Source of the DNA: Dermanyssus gallinae
Lineage: Eukaryota > Arthropoda > Arachnida > Mesostigmata > Dermanyssidae
Length of the DNA: 64,000 nucleotides
Assembly (NCBI GenBank): GCA_003439945.1
Contig: QVRM01007057.1
Location: 62,001-126,000, forward strand
Direction: 5' to 3'
Part shown: positions 46,890 to 58,249 of the stretch, piece after piece
Layout of the letters: each line of letters starts with the position of its first letter
Position numbering within the stretch: position 1 is the stretch's first letter
Made by a program: the position numbers and the translations under genes
Notes under the pieces: model-generated
What the model was told of the DNA's origin: nothing
Database searches by the model: none
What the model saw: only the letters and a program-made list of their open reading frames with translations

Positions 46890-49221
46890 AAAGTGCATTT
46901 AGACAAAGCATAGCTTACTTGAAAGCAGTTCACGGTGGATTTCGTCGGCCCATGGCACGCCGTCATCTTCACGAAAGAGCAACACACACTCGGGTGGAAC
47001 GTGGGACAGTGTTGGCGGACGCCACATTGGCCTAAAAACAGAAAACGTTAAAGTGATGCTTGTTGAAGTCACCGACATCAATATAGATCGTGTTCTTCTG
47101 CTCCTCTTGGGGGTATAGCAGTGACTAATGCTATTACTAAGTGTACTCAGTCGACAGAGCAATCATTGTTGCTGCTGTTATTGTTAGCAACAAAACATTT
47201 CTTTGAAAACGACACGAACACCACATTAGCCACCGCTCTGCCACCAAGATAAACAAAAGAGCACATTTTTTTTTGACATAACATAGTTACCTTTATTACC
47301 TAAAGGGTGTGGGATACAATAGCAAATCATTCAGTGTCATTATAAGTGTCATGCGGAATATTAGTTGCATTCAAATAATATTATAGTTGGGGTGCGTGCA
47401 CTAATTTAGCCATTGGTCAAGCAAACAAACAATATAATAGGATGTGCCTGACAAAGTTGGCCACTATACATCTAATCTGATAAGTAGAAAGGGCAAAGTT
47501 GACGCCCGATGCCAATTCCTTTCCTACGCGCCTACCCAATGGGCCGCAGTCGATACTTTTTTCTGAGTGCGCGGTTCGAGGCTGCTTCTCCTTTGGTGTC
47601 GTCTTCGCTGTCGTCAATGACCAGCTGCACCGTTTCCGTCGACGAGACTTCGGAGACAAGTGGGCTACTAGGACCGTTGGCCTCACTTAGCTGTGGGCTT
47701 GAACTGTCAAACAAAGTCAACTTGTATATAGATAGACGCATGTACACAATCATAGCCGGTAAACGTCTAACCGAGTCAAGTTCAGCTTGTGTCATAAAGT
47801 AACTGAACAGCCAAATATGTAATCTAGGTTTAAGTGATTGCTAAATCATATTGCACATTAGCAGGTCTGTCTTCTATTGTAATTTAAGCATAACCTCTTT
47901 CATTAACTAGCTATATTCGATTAACGAATGACAATAATTAAATGCGGTACTTCTAGCTTCTAGTTTAGGCAAGACCAACCAAAGAGCGCCTCGCACACAT
48001 ACTACACCGCTGCTCTGCCTCCCGACCACATCGCATCATTTTCTTTGTGCTATCTAAGATATCTGACCAACTCGTCGAATAAACTAGGGCAAAATCGGAG
48101 ATGTGAAAGTGTACCGCTGCGTTGTTTTCGATATTTCTCCGCCATCTTCTTGCATAAACGCAGCGTGGGGCCCTGTCGGACTTGCAGGGCTGATGGATTC
48201 GGTGGACCTATAGTCATCTTCATTTGCGGAGCTGATCTCTATATCCATATCGCTCGACTCACTCTAAAAGCAATGAGTTATAGAAACGTATTCGCTTGCC
48301 ACATCTTCCTCACATCAAAACAGGAGCGACTAATTATGACTAACGAATATTCGAACATCGACGACTATGACATAAAATCAAGGAAACTGTATTCAATATA
48401 TTATATAAAAGCTTGACAAGTTTAGATGCCGTATTTGTTGATGGCTATTTATTATTCACGTGACATAAATTTAGTAAATGCGATTCCACCATCAGTACCT
48501 GGAACAAAGTGCGGTGAATCAGTTATTCAGACAGCAATTACGCAAGCTTGTTAGAGGCAAGTATAAATAAAACAGATTTTAAACGGTTCGTTAACTTGAA
48601 CAAAAAATGTTAACCGTGTATTATTTTACAAGTGAATATGTGTGAGGACATATAAATTGCTCAAATGTATTATTTTTGACAGTTTGGTATAAAGCAATGA
48701 CAAAGGAGATAATACGTGTGTACTGTTACAATAAATAAACTAACAGACTACAAACTTGATGTCTACATTTCCTTATATTAATCGTTTGAATGATCGTATA
48801 GATACAATTAAAGGCTGTGTTTCAAACAAACAAGCTCCGTCTGCATACACGACTAACGAGCAATAATATAAGTAGGCCTTCGTATACTAAAAAAACTGTC
48901 CTATTGCAGAGTTCTAGATTAAAGTTTATCGGGCAAATGTAATATATGGTATACATGTCAAATGTTTAAGTTAAAATTTCATATTTAGCAAATTATCCGA
49001 TAAAAGTAATGCACATAAGTACGCCTTACGATGTTCATCGTGCATATAATCAACTGCGAATATTCTTCCATCGCTGGACTGACAATAACTGCCTCGTAGC
49101 AAAGAGTCGCCTGCCGCCTCGAGATACATACCTGTGCGGTGGTATCATCAGTATTCTTCAAAGTAAAATCAACGACGTCGGATGTTTCCTTAGTTCCGGC
49201 TTTCCTGACATCAGCGATCAT
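39920..49221 (-). CDS. Unrecognised six-exon protein gene (369 residues)
   Basis: Minus-strand exons in order: 49221-49132 (ATG), 48263-48115, 47703-47536, 47031-46919, 41015-40833, 40326-39920 (TAG). Donors are GTATGT, GTACAC (weak), GTAGGC, GTAAGC and GTACGT; acceptors are TTTTAG, GACAG, TTTTTAG, TTCCAG and ATTTAG. All five joins keep frame (1110 nt). Residues 1-130 are acidic, Ser/Thr-rich and probably disordered. From about residue 136 (PMWRPPTL, then ECVLLFREDDGVPWADEI) the protein looks folded, with alternating strands and helices. A helical segment with LEVALGEISTELATF and LDWQRQLRY follows, then a polar tail. I recognise no family. Further 5' exons beyond 49221 are possible. The 5.9-kb intron 4 holds a tandem repeat and two LINE remnants. 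Confidence 0.7.
41177..41850. repeat. 450-bp tandem duplication with 42-bp subrepeats
   Basis: GCTAACCGAACAGTTCAAG starts at 41177 and again at 41627, and homology continues for over 160 bases. Each unit carries 42-bp subrepeats beginning G(C/T)(G/C/T)TAATA and ending TTCGTAATATA. There are two and a part at 41243-41338, and three and a part at 41693-41850. The segment 41340-41626 between them has an inverted relative at 5862-6125. The array lies in intron 4 of the six-exon gene. Confidence 0.9.
41865..42200. repeat. Dispersed repeat, copy A4, leading into a LINE
   Basis: It matches 5380-5725 (GAAATAAACG, ATCGATTGGCTGCCAACGAC, TTTCCGGTAT, GTGCGCACAGTCCTAGTC). It is followed without a visible break by the PHD-coding sequence at 42270. 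A CT-rich run lies at 42150-42178. It may represent the 5' region of that LINE family. Confidence 0.55.
42200..45970 (+). mobile_element. Decayed LINE in intron 4 of the six-exon gene
   Basis: Order of pieces: PHD remnant (CEGCSKPLHTHC, 42275-42360); ORF1 C-terminal half 42657-43190 with EGIHFRPFRGQ; APE fragments 43251-43910 (MFLTETFV, with catalytic Glu); RT pieces NGKSAGPDQIVYEHI (44430), EQHGFLRGRSTSDA (44720), FIDFKTAFDCVRRD (44825), YADD (45070) and RLSFSRHIEE; terminal Cys knuckle CKYCGECNIGRSH (45815-45855). AATAAA is at 45957. Many frameshifts. It is the same clade as the element at 20480-24915, inserted opposite to the host gene. Confidence 0.85.
42888..42929. other. 19-bp hairpin inside LINE ORF1
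   Basis: TGTAGCACGGATCGTGGGC (42888-42906) pairs with GCCCATGATCCGTGCTACA (42911-42929) across a 4-base loop, with one G-T mismatch. The ORF1 frame reads straight through it (STDRGLLPMIRAT). It is probably a local inverted duplication or templated repair product. Confidence 0.8.
45985..46600 (+). mobile_element. R1-like LINE 3' remnant
   Basis: Translations in two frames give TFYLMQVLTGNFQGK (46005-46050), equivalent to the TFYLTQVLTGHG block of R1-clade ORF2 C termini. They continue with a TPQYTLLECQAWKEAR-like stretch (46090-46145) and ADAAEESA-like residues (46315). The downstream 46470-46580 resembles an R1-type 3' tail rich in GGG/CCC. No intact frame remains. It directly follows the decayed LINE that ends near 45970, so two insertions abut. 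Confidence 0.6.
46809..46890. repeat. (TA)n-(CA)n-(TA)n-(TG)n compound microsatellite
   Basis: A TA run (46809-46840), CACACA, another TA run and a TG run form an imperfect palindrome of dinucleotides. It ends about 30 bases from exon 4 of the six-exon gene. Confidence 0.95.
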
Positions 49222-49259
49222 CGGCGCATCTTCCGTTACGCCGGTTCGGTGTAAATTCA

Positions 49260-49309
49260 GTTGTTTTTTACTGAGATGGACGTGGGAATTAGTGGCATAT
49301 CAGACAGCA

Positions 49310-49342
<33 letters not shown>

Positions 49343-52300
49343 AAAAAAAAACAAAAAAAAAATAAATATATATATATATATTTCATCTTTTTGTTTCTTC
49401 CTTTCAGCCAGACTTTTGTATTAGGTGTATGAAGGCCTTCTTCAGTAGCTATTCGAAGTTTAAAACTTATTATCAACTAAGGAACACAAGTGTCATATAA
49501 GAAAAAGAGTCTTACATTCGAGTTCTACCTTGCATGCCTACTGTTTAAATGGCTTATATACATCTAGGAGACACGACAAAAGCATGTAGAAAGCAGTCCA
49601 CCCTTTTTAGCTTAACATATTCACTCATAAAAAGTTTTGGGTAAAGTTTTGGTTTGCAACAAAAACAATCAATTCATAAATACTAGCCGTAATTCAGAAA
49701 TGAAACAGCTGAAACAATCAATTCATAAATGCTAGCCGCTAAGCACTGCAGTTTTACTTGCCGTCAGGAAGAAAATGCATTGCAATTCTGTTAACCTCAA
49801 CAAAACAATATTTAAATATTTCTATCCAATGATCGTGACGGATAAGTGGAAGGCGTAAATGCAGGAATCTTTACAACGATGCGTCTTAAGTAGACGGGCA
49901 GGATGGTTGAGATCTAAGGTCAAGATGTTGTTTTATAGAATGGAATGAGAAAAAAAGAAAACTAGTTATAAAACAACGAACGCACAATTGCAACTTTCAC
50001 TTTTAGATGTATTAAGCATATTCAAAAGCAATCATGGGCATGAGGGGGCTGCCTTGGGGACAAGCTCGACTGATAGCGCTCGCCACGAGCCCCTGAGGGT
50101 ATAGTAAGTTAATCATGTATATGTTTAAAGTTGTGCACGTGCTAAATTTAAGTTGTTCCCATGTAGCTTAAATTGAATAAATACAAAAGATATAGCATAT
50201 CGATTAAAGCCAATATAAATGCTTAACTGGTACGTATGGATAGATCTGCACGGAGGTTAGGCAGACTGATGAAAATGATAAACGCCTACCACTCGGTAAA
50301 TGTGGCTTTCCTAACAGATAAAAAGCGCTTTAAAGTGTGGGTAGTTATGCGGATTATTAAATCACAGTTGCATAGGTACACAAAGAATAAAAATAACAGC
50401 ACCCTATAGCATATTTAAAGACTGACTAACTTTTCAGACTCAAATTTCTACATATAAATAATAAGACACACTCACGTATGGCCATCATGAGTACCACTTA
50501 TTGGATTCAAAGTAACGAAACCAATGATATATTTCACAACGTCGACTGATGCTTATCGCAAGAAACAAATAGCTGCGCGAAAATGCATTATTCAGTTGTG
50601 GAGAAAAGCAATATGTCATTTTTATTACAGTCTAAGTACATACCAACATAGCTCGAAAACCCGTGTGTTAAAAACTTCAAAATAATTCCAAACGGCGCTA
50701 GGAATTCCGTTCCCGACCAAAAAAGAGAAGACGAGAAGTTGCGAATCGGCATAGAAGGTACGAGAAAAACCTCTGACACACTAAAACTCTAACCGACAAA
50801 TCCAACGAGCAACCAGTAAATATATGGGAATCACATGATACGCATACACTGGAGACCAATTCAGACGATGTATTAAAACGTATTTCGTTTGCGTTGACTA
50901 AAAAAATATACAAAATGCACTTCCCACCCTAGTAGTGACTCAATCACCCAACAGATACTTCGTTAACGCCTTTTCGAACTCAGAGAAGATGTTAGCACTA
51001 ATAATTTCTAAACCTGCCTCTATAATTCTATATTCTCTACTTTTAATCATCAATAAATCCTGTGGCACTCCTAGGTTTGGTTGAGCAAATGCGATTTTTG
51101 TCACTAAGTAAAACTTAGTCGTTTCCGGTTAGTTCAACGACTTATATTCAGTGTCAGATCAAGAACCAGTCTAATATTTCACGTTCCGGTAGCCTGTCAA
51201 GTGATTGTTTGTAGGCATTGAATGCAATGACTGATTGACTTTTCTCATTGCATGAGAAAAACAAATCAATCCGGCACACTCAGGATGCTTATAGTCTGTA
51301 AATATCGAACTTGACCAATTAAGACCTGTTCGAAGTTCATCATATACGTAACGTTCGAGACTGCTATTCAATAGACTTAAATTGGTTATTTGGACGTATA
51401 ATGCCCTTTCAGCGCAACAAACCTTTTGGGATCTCAGCATTGAGCTTAGTATCAAGGTAATGCTAGCGTATATTGTGCAGTTTAGTCTTGGCAACATTGA
51501 ATTTTGTAAAGCAAAACGGATCACATTATACATATCGAAGTTCAGTAAAAAAAAATCGTTTCTCTAGGTCATATTAGCTCTATATCGTAGTTTAATTTGT
51601 AATGAATCTCACAATTAGAATATCAGTTAGATATGCCAATTTTATGGTCGCTTGAAGCTGCATAGAAGCTAGTGTGTAAAGTTTCGTGCTTTGGCCCACG
51701 AATGCTCCTTGGTCCTTTCAGTTGGAAAACAGACCCCTTAATTTTGAAGTTTGGGATAAGGATATTTTAGTATTACCCTCCTACGAGGATGTTTAGCAGA
51801 AGCAGTTAAACGTTTGCGCCGTGGCTTAAAAGCTAAATGTACAATATGTTAGATTGATACGATAATTGATATCAACAAAACACAGGCGCACGCAAAGCAC
51901 ACTACGAAGTGTCTGTCGTAGCTTCTTAGAAACATCTGATAGCAAACCTGGTAGATTTGCAAAATTGCATGTAACGCCTCACACAGAGGCGCTGCCCGGC
52001 GATCTCTATTCCCCGACCGCTGATCGATGCTTGTTGGGCGTTCCGCGCACAGGCTTCTAACTCAAACTCGAGGAAGGCATATGCTGGTTTACGGGCCGGC
52101 TTGTATACTGGTGATATCGCTGCGACAGAAAACAACAATTTTCATTTTTGGTGGAAAAAATGTAGTAGTAAGAAAATGCAATATGCATTCAGTTAAGCTT
52201 CCCCCTTCACGCGTCTGACGACACCACCCGTACGAATAAGTAGCTTCAATACGTAGATTAAACAGAAAACAACAAATGATTTAGGCTAATACGGCTGTAA

Positions 52301-52719
52301 GCGGCGTAAATAAAAGCTCACATTGATGGGATCAATTAAAATCTTGCCGTGCTTCAGTGTGAAAATGTATGCAAAAATAATACGACCACATCCTTATAAA
52401 AACATCCCTTCTCATGAAGGGTGGTGATGACAATTATGTGAGAGGCTCGACTGTGTTTCCTGCGGTATACCTTTAGCCGCAGCAGTACATCTTTTGTTCG
52501 TCAAATATGTTTATATGTAGTGGTTTAGGTTAACGTAAGCCAAGTAAATCATATATATTTTTAAAGCTGATGCAATGCCCTCGTGTTGCACTGTTCAAAC
52601 ACGAGTCATCTGATAAGAGAATATTAGACATTGTCATGAGAGCAATGCACGCGCAGGCGACGCAAAGATCCATCTTGTACTCCATCCATCTGCATGAAAA
52701 TCTTGTTTTGATCCTTTTG

Positions 52720-52752
<33 letters not shown>

Positions 52753-53530
52753 TTTTACCCAATTTCTTTCGCCCATATATATGGTGTGTGTGATATAGCA
52801 TGGCAAATCAACTAAGTCTGTAAGCAGTAGTGTGTTATCTCCACAAACCGGCAATTCGCCCAAATGATCGAAAGGCACTGAAAAGCTTGTTTCGCGTAGC
52901 CAGAGCGGGCAGCGATCCAATGTAGAGTCGCAATTCATCTCGGCCGGGTTGGGCCGTATCCAACGAGAGAAACGGATCTTTACCGCGTCGCTTCATCACT
53001 TATCCTTTTCGGATGTTCCTGCAATGTTTAGTATAGAGAATGTATGTTGGCACTTCTGCAAGATAGCACGCTCGCTCGATAGTATAGACATCGTAAACAA
53101 TAATAATCTTAAGCGGCTTCTCACAGATGCAAAGGGTTCCGTGGAAATTTGAAAAATATCGGCTGGGGCTCGGTTATTGCTCGTAACGTCGAGACATTCT
53201 ACCGCGAGTAATAAAATCACTTGCGTTCCCTTCCCATTATTAGAGCTGGTGTTGACAAACGACAAAACGTGCGTACACAGTTGCTGGTCATTGCTTTGGC
53301 AAGAAACATGCAGGATTCAATGCATTTGGAGCAATCTCCTTAATTTTGCTCAAGAAGCAATTGCCAGATTCACACTATTTCCGAAGATGCTTTACGTCTG
53401 ACCGCTTGCATCTACCAATAGCTTACCACAGCTACTAGTGGCATTAATTAAATGACGGCGCAAGGCTAAATCAGCAACAGGGTATCATCACACATTGTAA
53501 CGTAAATCAAGTTCTCAAACAAGGAACCTA
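49260..53530. other. Unassigned interval with scattered microsatellites
   Basis: TA/A-rich runs lie at 49312-49380 and 52720-52755. A direct repeat (AACAATCAATTCATAAAT) occurs at about 49664 and 49711. Short frames on both strands have no family signature. No element ends are recognised. Confidence 0.4.
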
Positions 53531-53536
53531 AAATAT

Positions 53537-54311
53537 TGTAACGAAGCCTACCACAGCCTACTAATACAGAAGCCTACCACAGCCCAGTAACACAGAAGCC
53601 AACCACAGCGTAGTAACAGAACTGCCAGTCACTGAGACGCCAACAGCCAATTATGACGTCAGCAGGCCGACCAACTACCCAAGCCAACTCAGACGTCAAC
53701 GACCTACAGCACCGACCGTCGATGACAGCGGGAAGCCGATTAGGCGGTTGGAGAATCGTCACCAACCACCTCCACTATCATCAGCAGCAGCAGCACGGAG
53801 AGGCGACACCACAACCGTCCGAGCACATAGTCGAACGTGCATCTCGCCTCCCCAAGAATCGGCAACAGCCACAGCATTGAGACCAGCATAGACAACTCGA
53901 TTCACAACCAGCCAGCTGTGTGCATACGACCACATGGCACGTGCACCATCGTCCACGGACCGCGCCACATCTAGAGTATCGGCATCATCATCATCATCAT
54001 CATCACCACCACCACCACCACCACCAAAGACAACGTGCACCGCCGAGAGAAGAGTGTAATCCGATCGATTAACAACGTCATAGATTCGAGTCAACCTTTT
54101 ACCATTATTGCTATACGAACGGTACGGCGTCACTGGAGCCAATAAATAGCCCGGGAGAAGGATGCTAACCACGCATTCTCCGTCCGGTAACTCTGCGTGT
54201 CAGGCTCTGCGCTGTGTGTTTTCACTCATTGCCCCGGGTCGCTCGTGTTGTAGTAACCGCCGTGCTGAGCTTGCATCCCCAGCTAACTTAGCGTAGCGAG
54301 ACAACGTTACA
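53537..54311. mobile_element. Solo LTR (775 bp)
   Basis: It begins TGTAACG and ends CGTTACA, a perfect 7-bp terminal inverted repeat with TG...CA ends. It is flanked by the 4-bp target duplication ATAT (53533-53536 and 54312-54315). It contains CAG and ATC/ACC trinucleotide runs (53780-53795, 53975-54030) and a TATA-like/poly(A)-like AATAAATAG near 54140. There is no internal retrotransposon sequence, so this is a recombined solo LTR. TSD length fits Ty3/gypsy. Confidence 0.88.
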
Positions 54312-54315
54312 ATAT

Positions 54316-55370
54316 ACTAGCAGAAATCAATCAACCACCCTTGGCTTGCTTTAGCTTAATTTAAAGCCGCTGAAACCTAATATATGCAACTATCATCTAC
54401 GTATCTACCTATCTAAAATGAGCTCCAAGGACAGCGTTTACAGAGAGTGAACAAATTGCGTAAAGTATTGGCAAAACTACAGCATCACGAAGTCCCTTAC
54501 CCTTGAGTTATCGCCGATACTTGGCGGCAGCAGCCGCGATGCCAGATATATGTATCTATAATTGACAAATTATATGTAGCTATCATAGGGCAATCAGTCA
54601 ATTGGCAATGTTCCGCTATTACGCATTGCCACAATCGTACATTGATACAAACCTGGTGTGATTGCACTCAGAGCGTTAAGCTCACAAACAGTGTAAATGT
54701 ACAATTGGCTATAAGTCTCTTCCTAAGTACAAAGTCCTTCGCAAAAATGTACTCGCGAGTACGCTTTCGCGAGCACACTGCATGCAAGCCCACATGGATC
54801 GAAACGGAATAACTTTTTCAAAGAGGACGAGGTGTTCCATTTTCGTTACCACAGGGTCATTCACCATACAACTAAACCAATTTCGAACACATGTGGTATT
54901 TGTAATGTGCAACAGCAGTATGAACAACAACATAGAAGTTTCATCGATGTAAGCCGTGATGCATACAACAAAGTGAAGCAGAAAGATGCGATTTTGGCGT
55001 TGACTAGAGAAATGAACAGAGGAGCCAAGTCAACAGTGGAACTATCAGGATAGTTTATTTACGTATTGGTATCTCATGATATTGCGTATTTAACAAAAGG
55101 AGTACATATATTGTTACAGGTCATCAGTTACAAAAAAAAATCGTTGCGCAATAAGAATTCCAAATAATTTTAAAGGTAAAGCGTCTACGACCGTTCATTC
55201 AATTAAAAAATACCTCGCAAAAGATTACGCAATATTATTTTGCGGACATTAAACGTGTGCTTTATAACTTTATTAAAAGGCACGATTATTATTGCCCTCA
55301 ACATAGCAAGCATATTTATGTTGATATTTAAGTATTTGAGAAATGCACATTCGAATAACTCAGGGATCAT
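54316..55370. other. Unassigned interval
   Basis: A 73-codon + strand frame at 54832-55053 has no recognisable domain. Nothing else stands out. Confidence 0.4.
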
Positions 55371-55379
55371 CTGGAGCAT

Positions 55380-55778
55380 CACAATGTACTCAATCGCCGA
55401 CAGTTTGGATTCCGCCCTAAAATGTCCACCACCGTCCCTGCTATGAGCTTTGTAGATGGCGTCCGTCAAAGTCTTGAGAAGAAGAAAACGGTTGCTGCTT
55501 TTTTTGTTTACTTGAGAAAGGCGTCTGATACCGTCGACATCAGTATTCTGAATACCAAACTGGCCTACGCAGTTAAAATATTTGGAATATGTCGTTTTTA
55601 TGTCCGTTACATCGCCTGCAAAAAAGAGCCTTGCGAGTCCATGCATTATAAATACGTAGAGATGTCGATTCTGCCTTACCCTCTGCAAATAGGGATGTCT
55701 GTCGTAACTGAGATCAAACGAATCTTAATAAGACTCAATCTTTCCCGTTCGACATCAACCATGAACACAAGGGAATCA
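55380..55778 (+). mobile_element. LINE RT fragment, left of the gypsy insertion
   Basis: Translation gives RRQFGFRPKMSTT (55395-55435), an RT block equivalent to QxGFRxxxST. VAAFFVYLRKASDTVD follows (55490-55545), which is RT motif A with the catalytic Asp replaced (FVDLRKAFD in functional copies). The fragment stops at the LTR at 55779. It may belong to the same copy as the C-terminal LINE sequence at 58068. Confidence 0.75.
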
Positions 55779-55933
55779 TGCAGCGCCCGTTAAGCAGCGC
55801 GGGCATATATATCGTCTGTTGGCAGCAATGGTGAAGCAAACTCAATACAGGGAGCCACATAGAAGATGCCGCCACACCAGTAGCGAAGACGTGGGAAAAT
55901 ACTAAATGCGCGGGCAAATCTGTGATATATAAG

Positions 55934-56146
55934 TGTAATATCTACGTAGAAGCCAGTAAAGACACTCACCGTCTCGAGTAACCGGCCCAACCAACGCTGA
56001 CGCCAAAGAGGCTCTCTCGTTTATTTTGAGGCCAATTTATCATGGCGCCCCCTGGTGGCAGGTAATCCCCCACCCCGGGCGGTGTGCTTCCATCAATCAT
56101 TATCATCATAGATCATCATACTCATCAATCTATTTCATACACTACA
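55934..56146. mobile_element. 213-bp mini solo LTR nested in the gypsy 5' LTR
   Basis: The insert starts TGTAATATC and ends CACTACA (TGTA/TACA inverted ends). It is flanked by perfect 5-bp repeats ATAAG (55929-55933; 56147-56151). The 3' LTR at about 57940 has the uninterrupted empty site TATATAAGGAGG. Size and structure fit a solo LTR of a very short LTR family (TRIM/SMART-like). No coding capacity. Confidence 0.88.
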
Positions 56147-56318
56147 ATAAGGAGGCACGAATAAACGAATCAGTAGTCACTGGTGCGAACCTGGCGGAGG
56201 ACGTGTTATTTGAGCGAAAGACTAGCGAACTCGTAACGGTTGCCGTTCGGTCGTTAGGGTGGTGGATACTACAACTGGCGCAGTCGACAGGATCTGGAAG
56301 GAAAAAACCACCGCAACA

Positions 56319-56830
56319 ATGGCCACAGGTCTGCCACCCCCAGCTACGTTCCTGCCAGCCATGGGCCGACAAATAACACCGTGGACCGAGTGGCACCAAG
56401 CATTTGAGGTATATCTAGAAGCCACCGCGGTCGGCGTAGCAAAGTTGGCCGACGCGAAGAAATGTGCAATTTACTACACAATATCGTTGGCGGATCAGCC
56501 AACGGAGCCGGAGAAGGATGGCGAGGTCCCACTTACAGAATACGCCAGGATGGTGACGAAGCTAACTGAGATGTTCAAGGAGCATAAAGGAGTGGCGATG
56601 AGTTCTTCCGGCGACGACAACGCAGCGGAGAGCGGTTGGTGGGGTACATCGCGGCACTGCGACGACTACTGGTGGGGTGTGAGTTCGACGATCAGGGCTG
56701 GGCGTTGAGGAGCGAGCTCATTCTGAGAGCGACGATGCCACATGTGAGAGAAAAGCTCCTCCTAGAAGAGGCCTTGCGGTACGAGAGTGCCGGTTGTGCG
56801 CATTACATGACAAGACGGCGGTGGCTACCA
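56319..56830 (+). pseudogene. Gypsy gag remnant
   Basis: ATG 56319 opens MATGLPPPATFLPAMG and WTEWHQAFEVYLEA, the typical start of invertebrate gypsy Gag capsid regions. The frame reaches 56708, but homology moves to another frame at about 56636 (YIAALRRLLVGCEF and HVREKLLLEEAL). There is at least one frameshift. The nucleocapsid zinc knuckle is not present before the deletion junction near 56830. Confidence 0.75.
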
Positions 56831-56859
56831 CAGCACCCGTGAGGACGACGCCCTGGACA

Positions 56860-57773
56860 GCCCAGCCGTGGACGAGGCTAGCAGTCGACATTCGAGGTCC
56901 CGGACAGCTCAATGGGACCCGAAGCGCGGTGCGCGGTGGTTGTCATGGATTACTATTCGAAGTGGGCTGAGGTGGAGTTCATGGCAGAAACAACAGCTCG
57001 TCGGATCATTGGCATCTACGAGTTTTAAGAATTCATGACCGAATTCGGAATTCGTCACATACGTACACCTGTGTACCACCCTCAGGAAAATGGGTTGGTG
57101 GAAAGGTTCAATAGGACACTGGGCGGCTTTATCCTGGTCGGCCGTTTAAAGGAACGGCGACCGGCGGAGACGCCTGACCGAGATGATCGGCATACAACGC
57201 AACCGCACAGGCAACGACAGGCAAATCGCCCGCTGAATTACTACATGGACGGTCTATGAGGACGAAACTGGACGCGGGTCTCCGGCGAGGAAACACCAAT
57301 CAGAATGATGAGGATGAGCGAGTGGAGACAAGACGGAACAAACAAAAGGAGTACGCAGACAGGAGGAGAGCGGCAGTGGAAACCAAGTTCGCACCCGGGG
57401 ACTGGGTCAGAATACGGAGACCAGTCGCTGCAAAGGGGGGGGGGGGAGAGAAGTATGGACCACCGGCGAGAGTAAAAGATAAGTCGGTGCAGACATGTAC
57501 GACTTGGAAGACGGTAGGAGATGGCACACGAACCGGTTGACGCGTGCCGGCCAACCACAGGTAGCACGGGCAGCGCAGAGGCCAGGCTATCTACAGCGCC
57601 CGGATCAAGGTGCACAGCAGAGACCTGAAGAAGAAAGACGAGGTGCGCCAGAAGAACAACACGAAGACGACAGCGCGCCGTGTGAAGGACGTCCACGGCG
57701 GATGAGACGCGCACCGAGCCGGCTACGGGAGTTCGTAGGTGAAAATGGGACCGAATTCGAAACAAGCCGGTGA
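56860..57773 (+). pseudogene. Gypsy integrase remnant
   Basis: After the internal deletion, frames show RLAVDIRGP (catalytic Asp block), VVVMDYYSKWAEVEF (56938-56985) and FGIRHIRTPVYHPQENG with LVERFNRTL (57041-57120), which carries the catalytic Glu. FAPGDWVRIRRP (57390-57425) and an Arg/Glu-rich C terminus ending near 57773 follow. Several frameshifts and a G9 run (57435-57444) disrupt it. The second catalytic Asp block is deleted. Confidence 0.8.
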
Positions 57774-58067
57774 AGGGGCGGCGAATGTAGGATAGCAGCG
57801 TCCGTTAAGCAGCGCGGGCATATATATCGTCTGTTGCATGCTGGAGCAAACTAAATACAGGGCGCCAAATAGGATGCCGCCACACCAGTAGGGAAGACGC
57901 GGGAAGTTACTAAATGCGCGGGCATTTCTGTAATATATAAGGAGGAACGAGAATAAATGAATCAGTAGTCATTGGTGCGAGCCAGGCAGAGGACGTGTGT
58001 TGTTTGAGCGAAAGACTAGCGAACTCGTTACGGTCGCCGTCCGGTCGTTAGGGTGGTGGATACTACA

Positions 58068-58245
58068 GATCACACACAACTTCTCATCTTGTCTGCAGCT
58101 TCATGTAACCAATATTGTTTCTCAATATCAAATCTCGGTGCCACATATTGGAACAAGCTGCCCCCAGATGTGCGCGCGAACTCTTCTTTGACAATATTCA
58201 AACAAAATGCTAAGCAATACTATTTGGGTACCTTACTCTAATATA
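58068..58245 (+). mobile_element. LINE ORF2 C-terminal fragment, right of the gypsy insertion
   Basis: Immediately after the 3' LTR, frames give GATYWNKLPPDVRAN and SSLTIFKQNAKQYYLG, ending at a stop near 58241. This is the characteristic last block (WNxLPxxVR...F K) of CR1/jockey-type ORF2 proteins. With 55380-55778 it brackets the gypsy element, suggesting the latter integrated into a LINE. Intermediate RT sequence is missing. Confidence 0.75.
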
Positions 58246-58249
58246 AGCC

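Larger units (their letters stand above)
55779..58067 (+). mobile_element. Internally deleted Ty3/gypsy LTR retrotransposon
   Basis: The 5' LTR is 55779-56273 (282-bp type plus an inserted 213-bp mini-LTR) and the 3' LTR is 57786-58067. LTR ends are TGTAG...CTACA, though the 5' LTR lacks about 8 bases after TG. Flanks AATCA and GATCA look like a 5-bp target duplication with one mismatch. A primer-binding site TGGCGCAGTCGAC (56276) and a purine-rich tract GGTGAAGGGGCGGCGAA (57769) abut the LTRs. Between them are a gag piece and an integrase piece only; protease, RT and RNase H are gone. It is non-autonomous and inactive. Confidence 0.88.

Noticed and set aside
53759..54172. 137-codon minus-strand frame with a Gly7/Asp7 run
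   Set aside because: It lies inside the solo LTR and is produced by ATC/ACC trinucleotide repeats.
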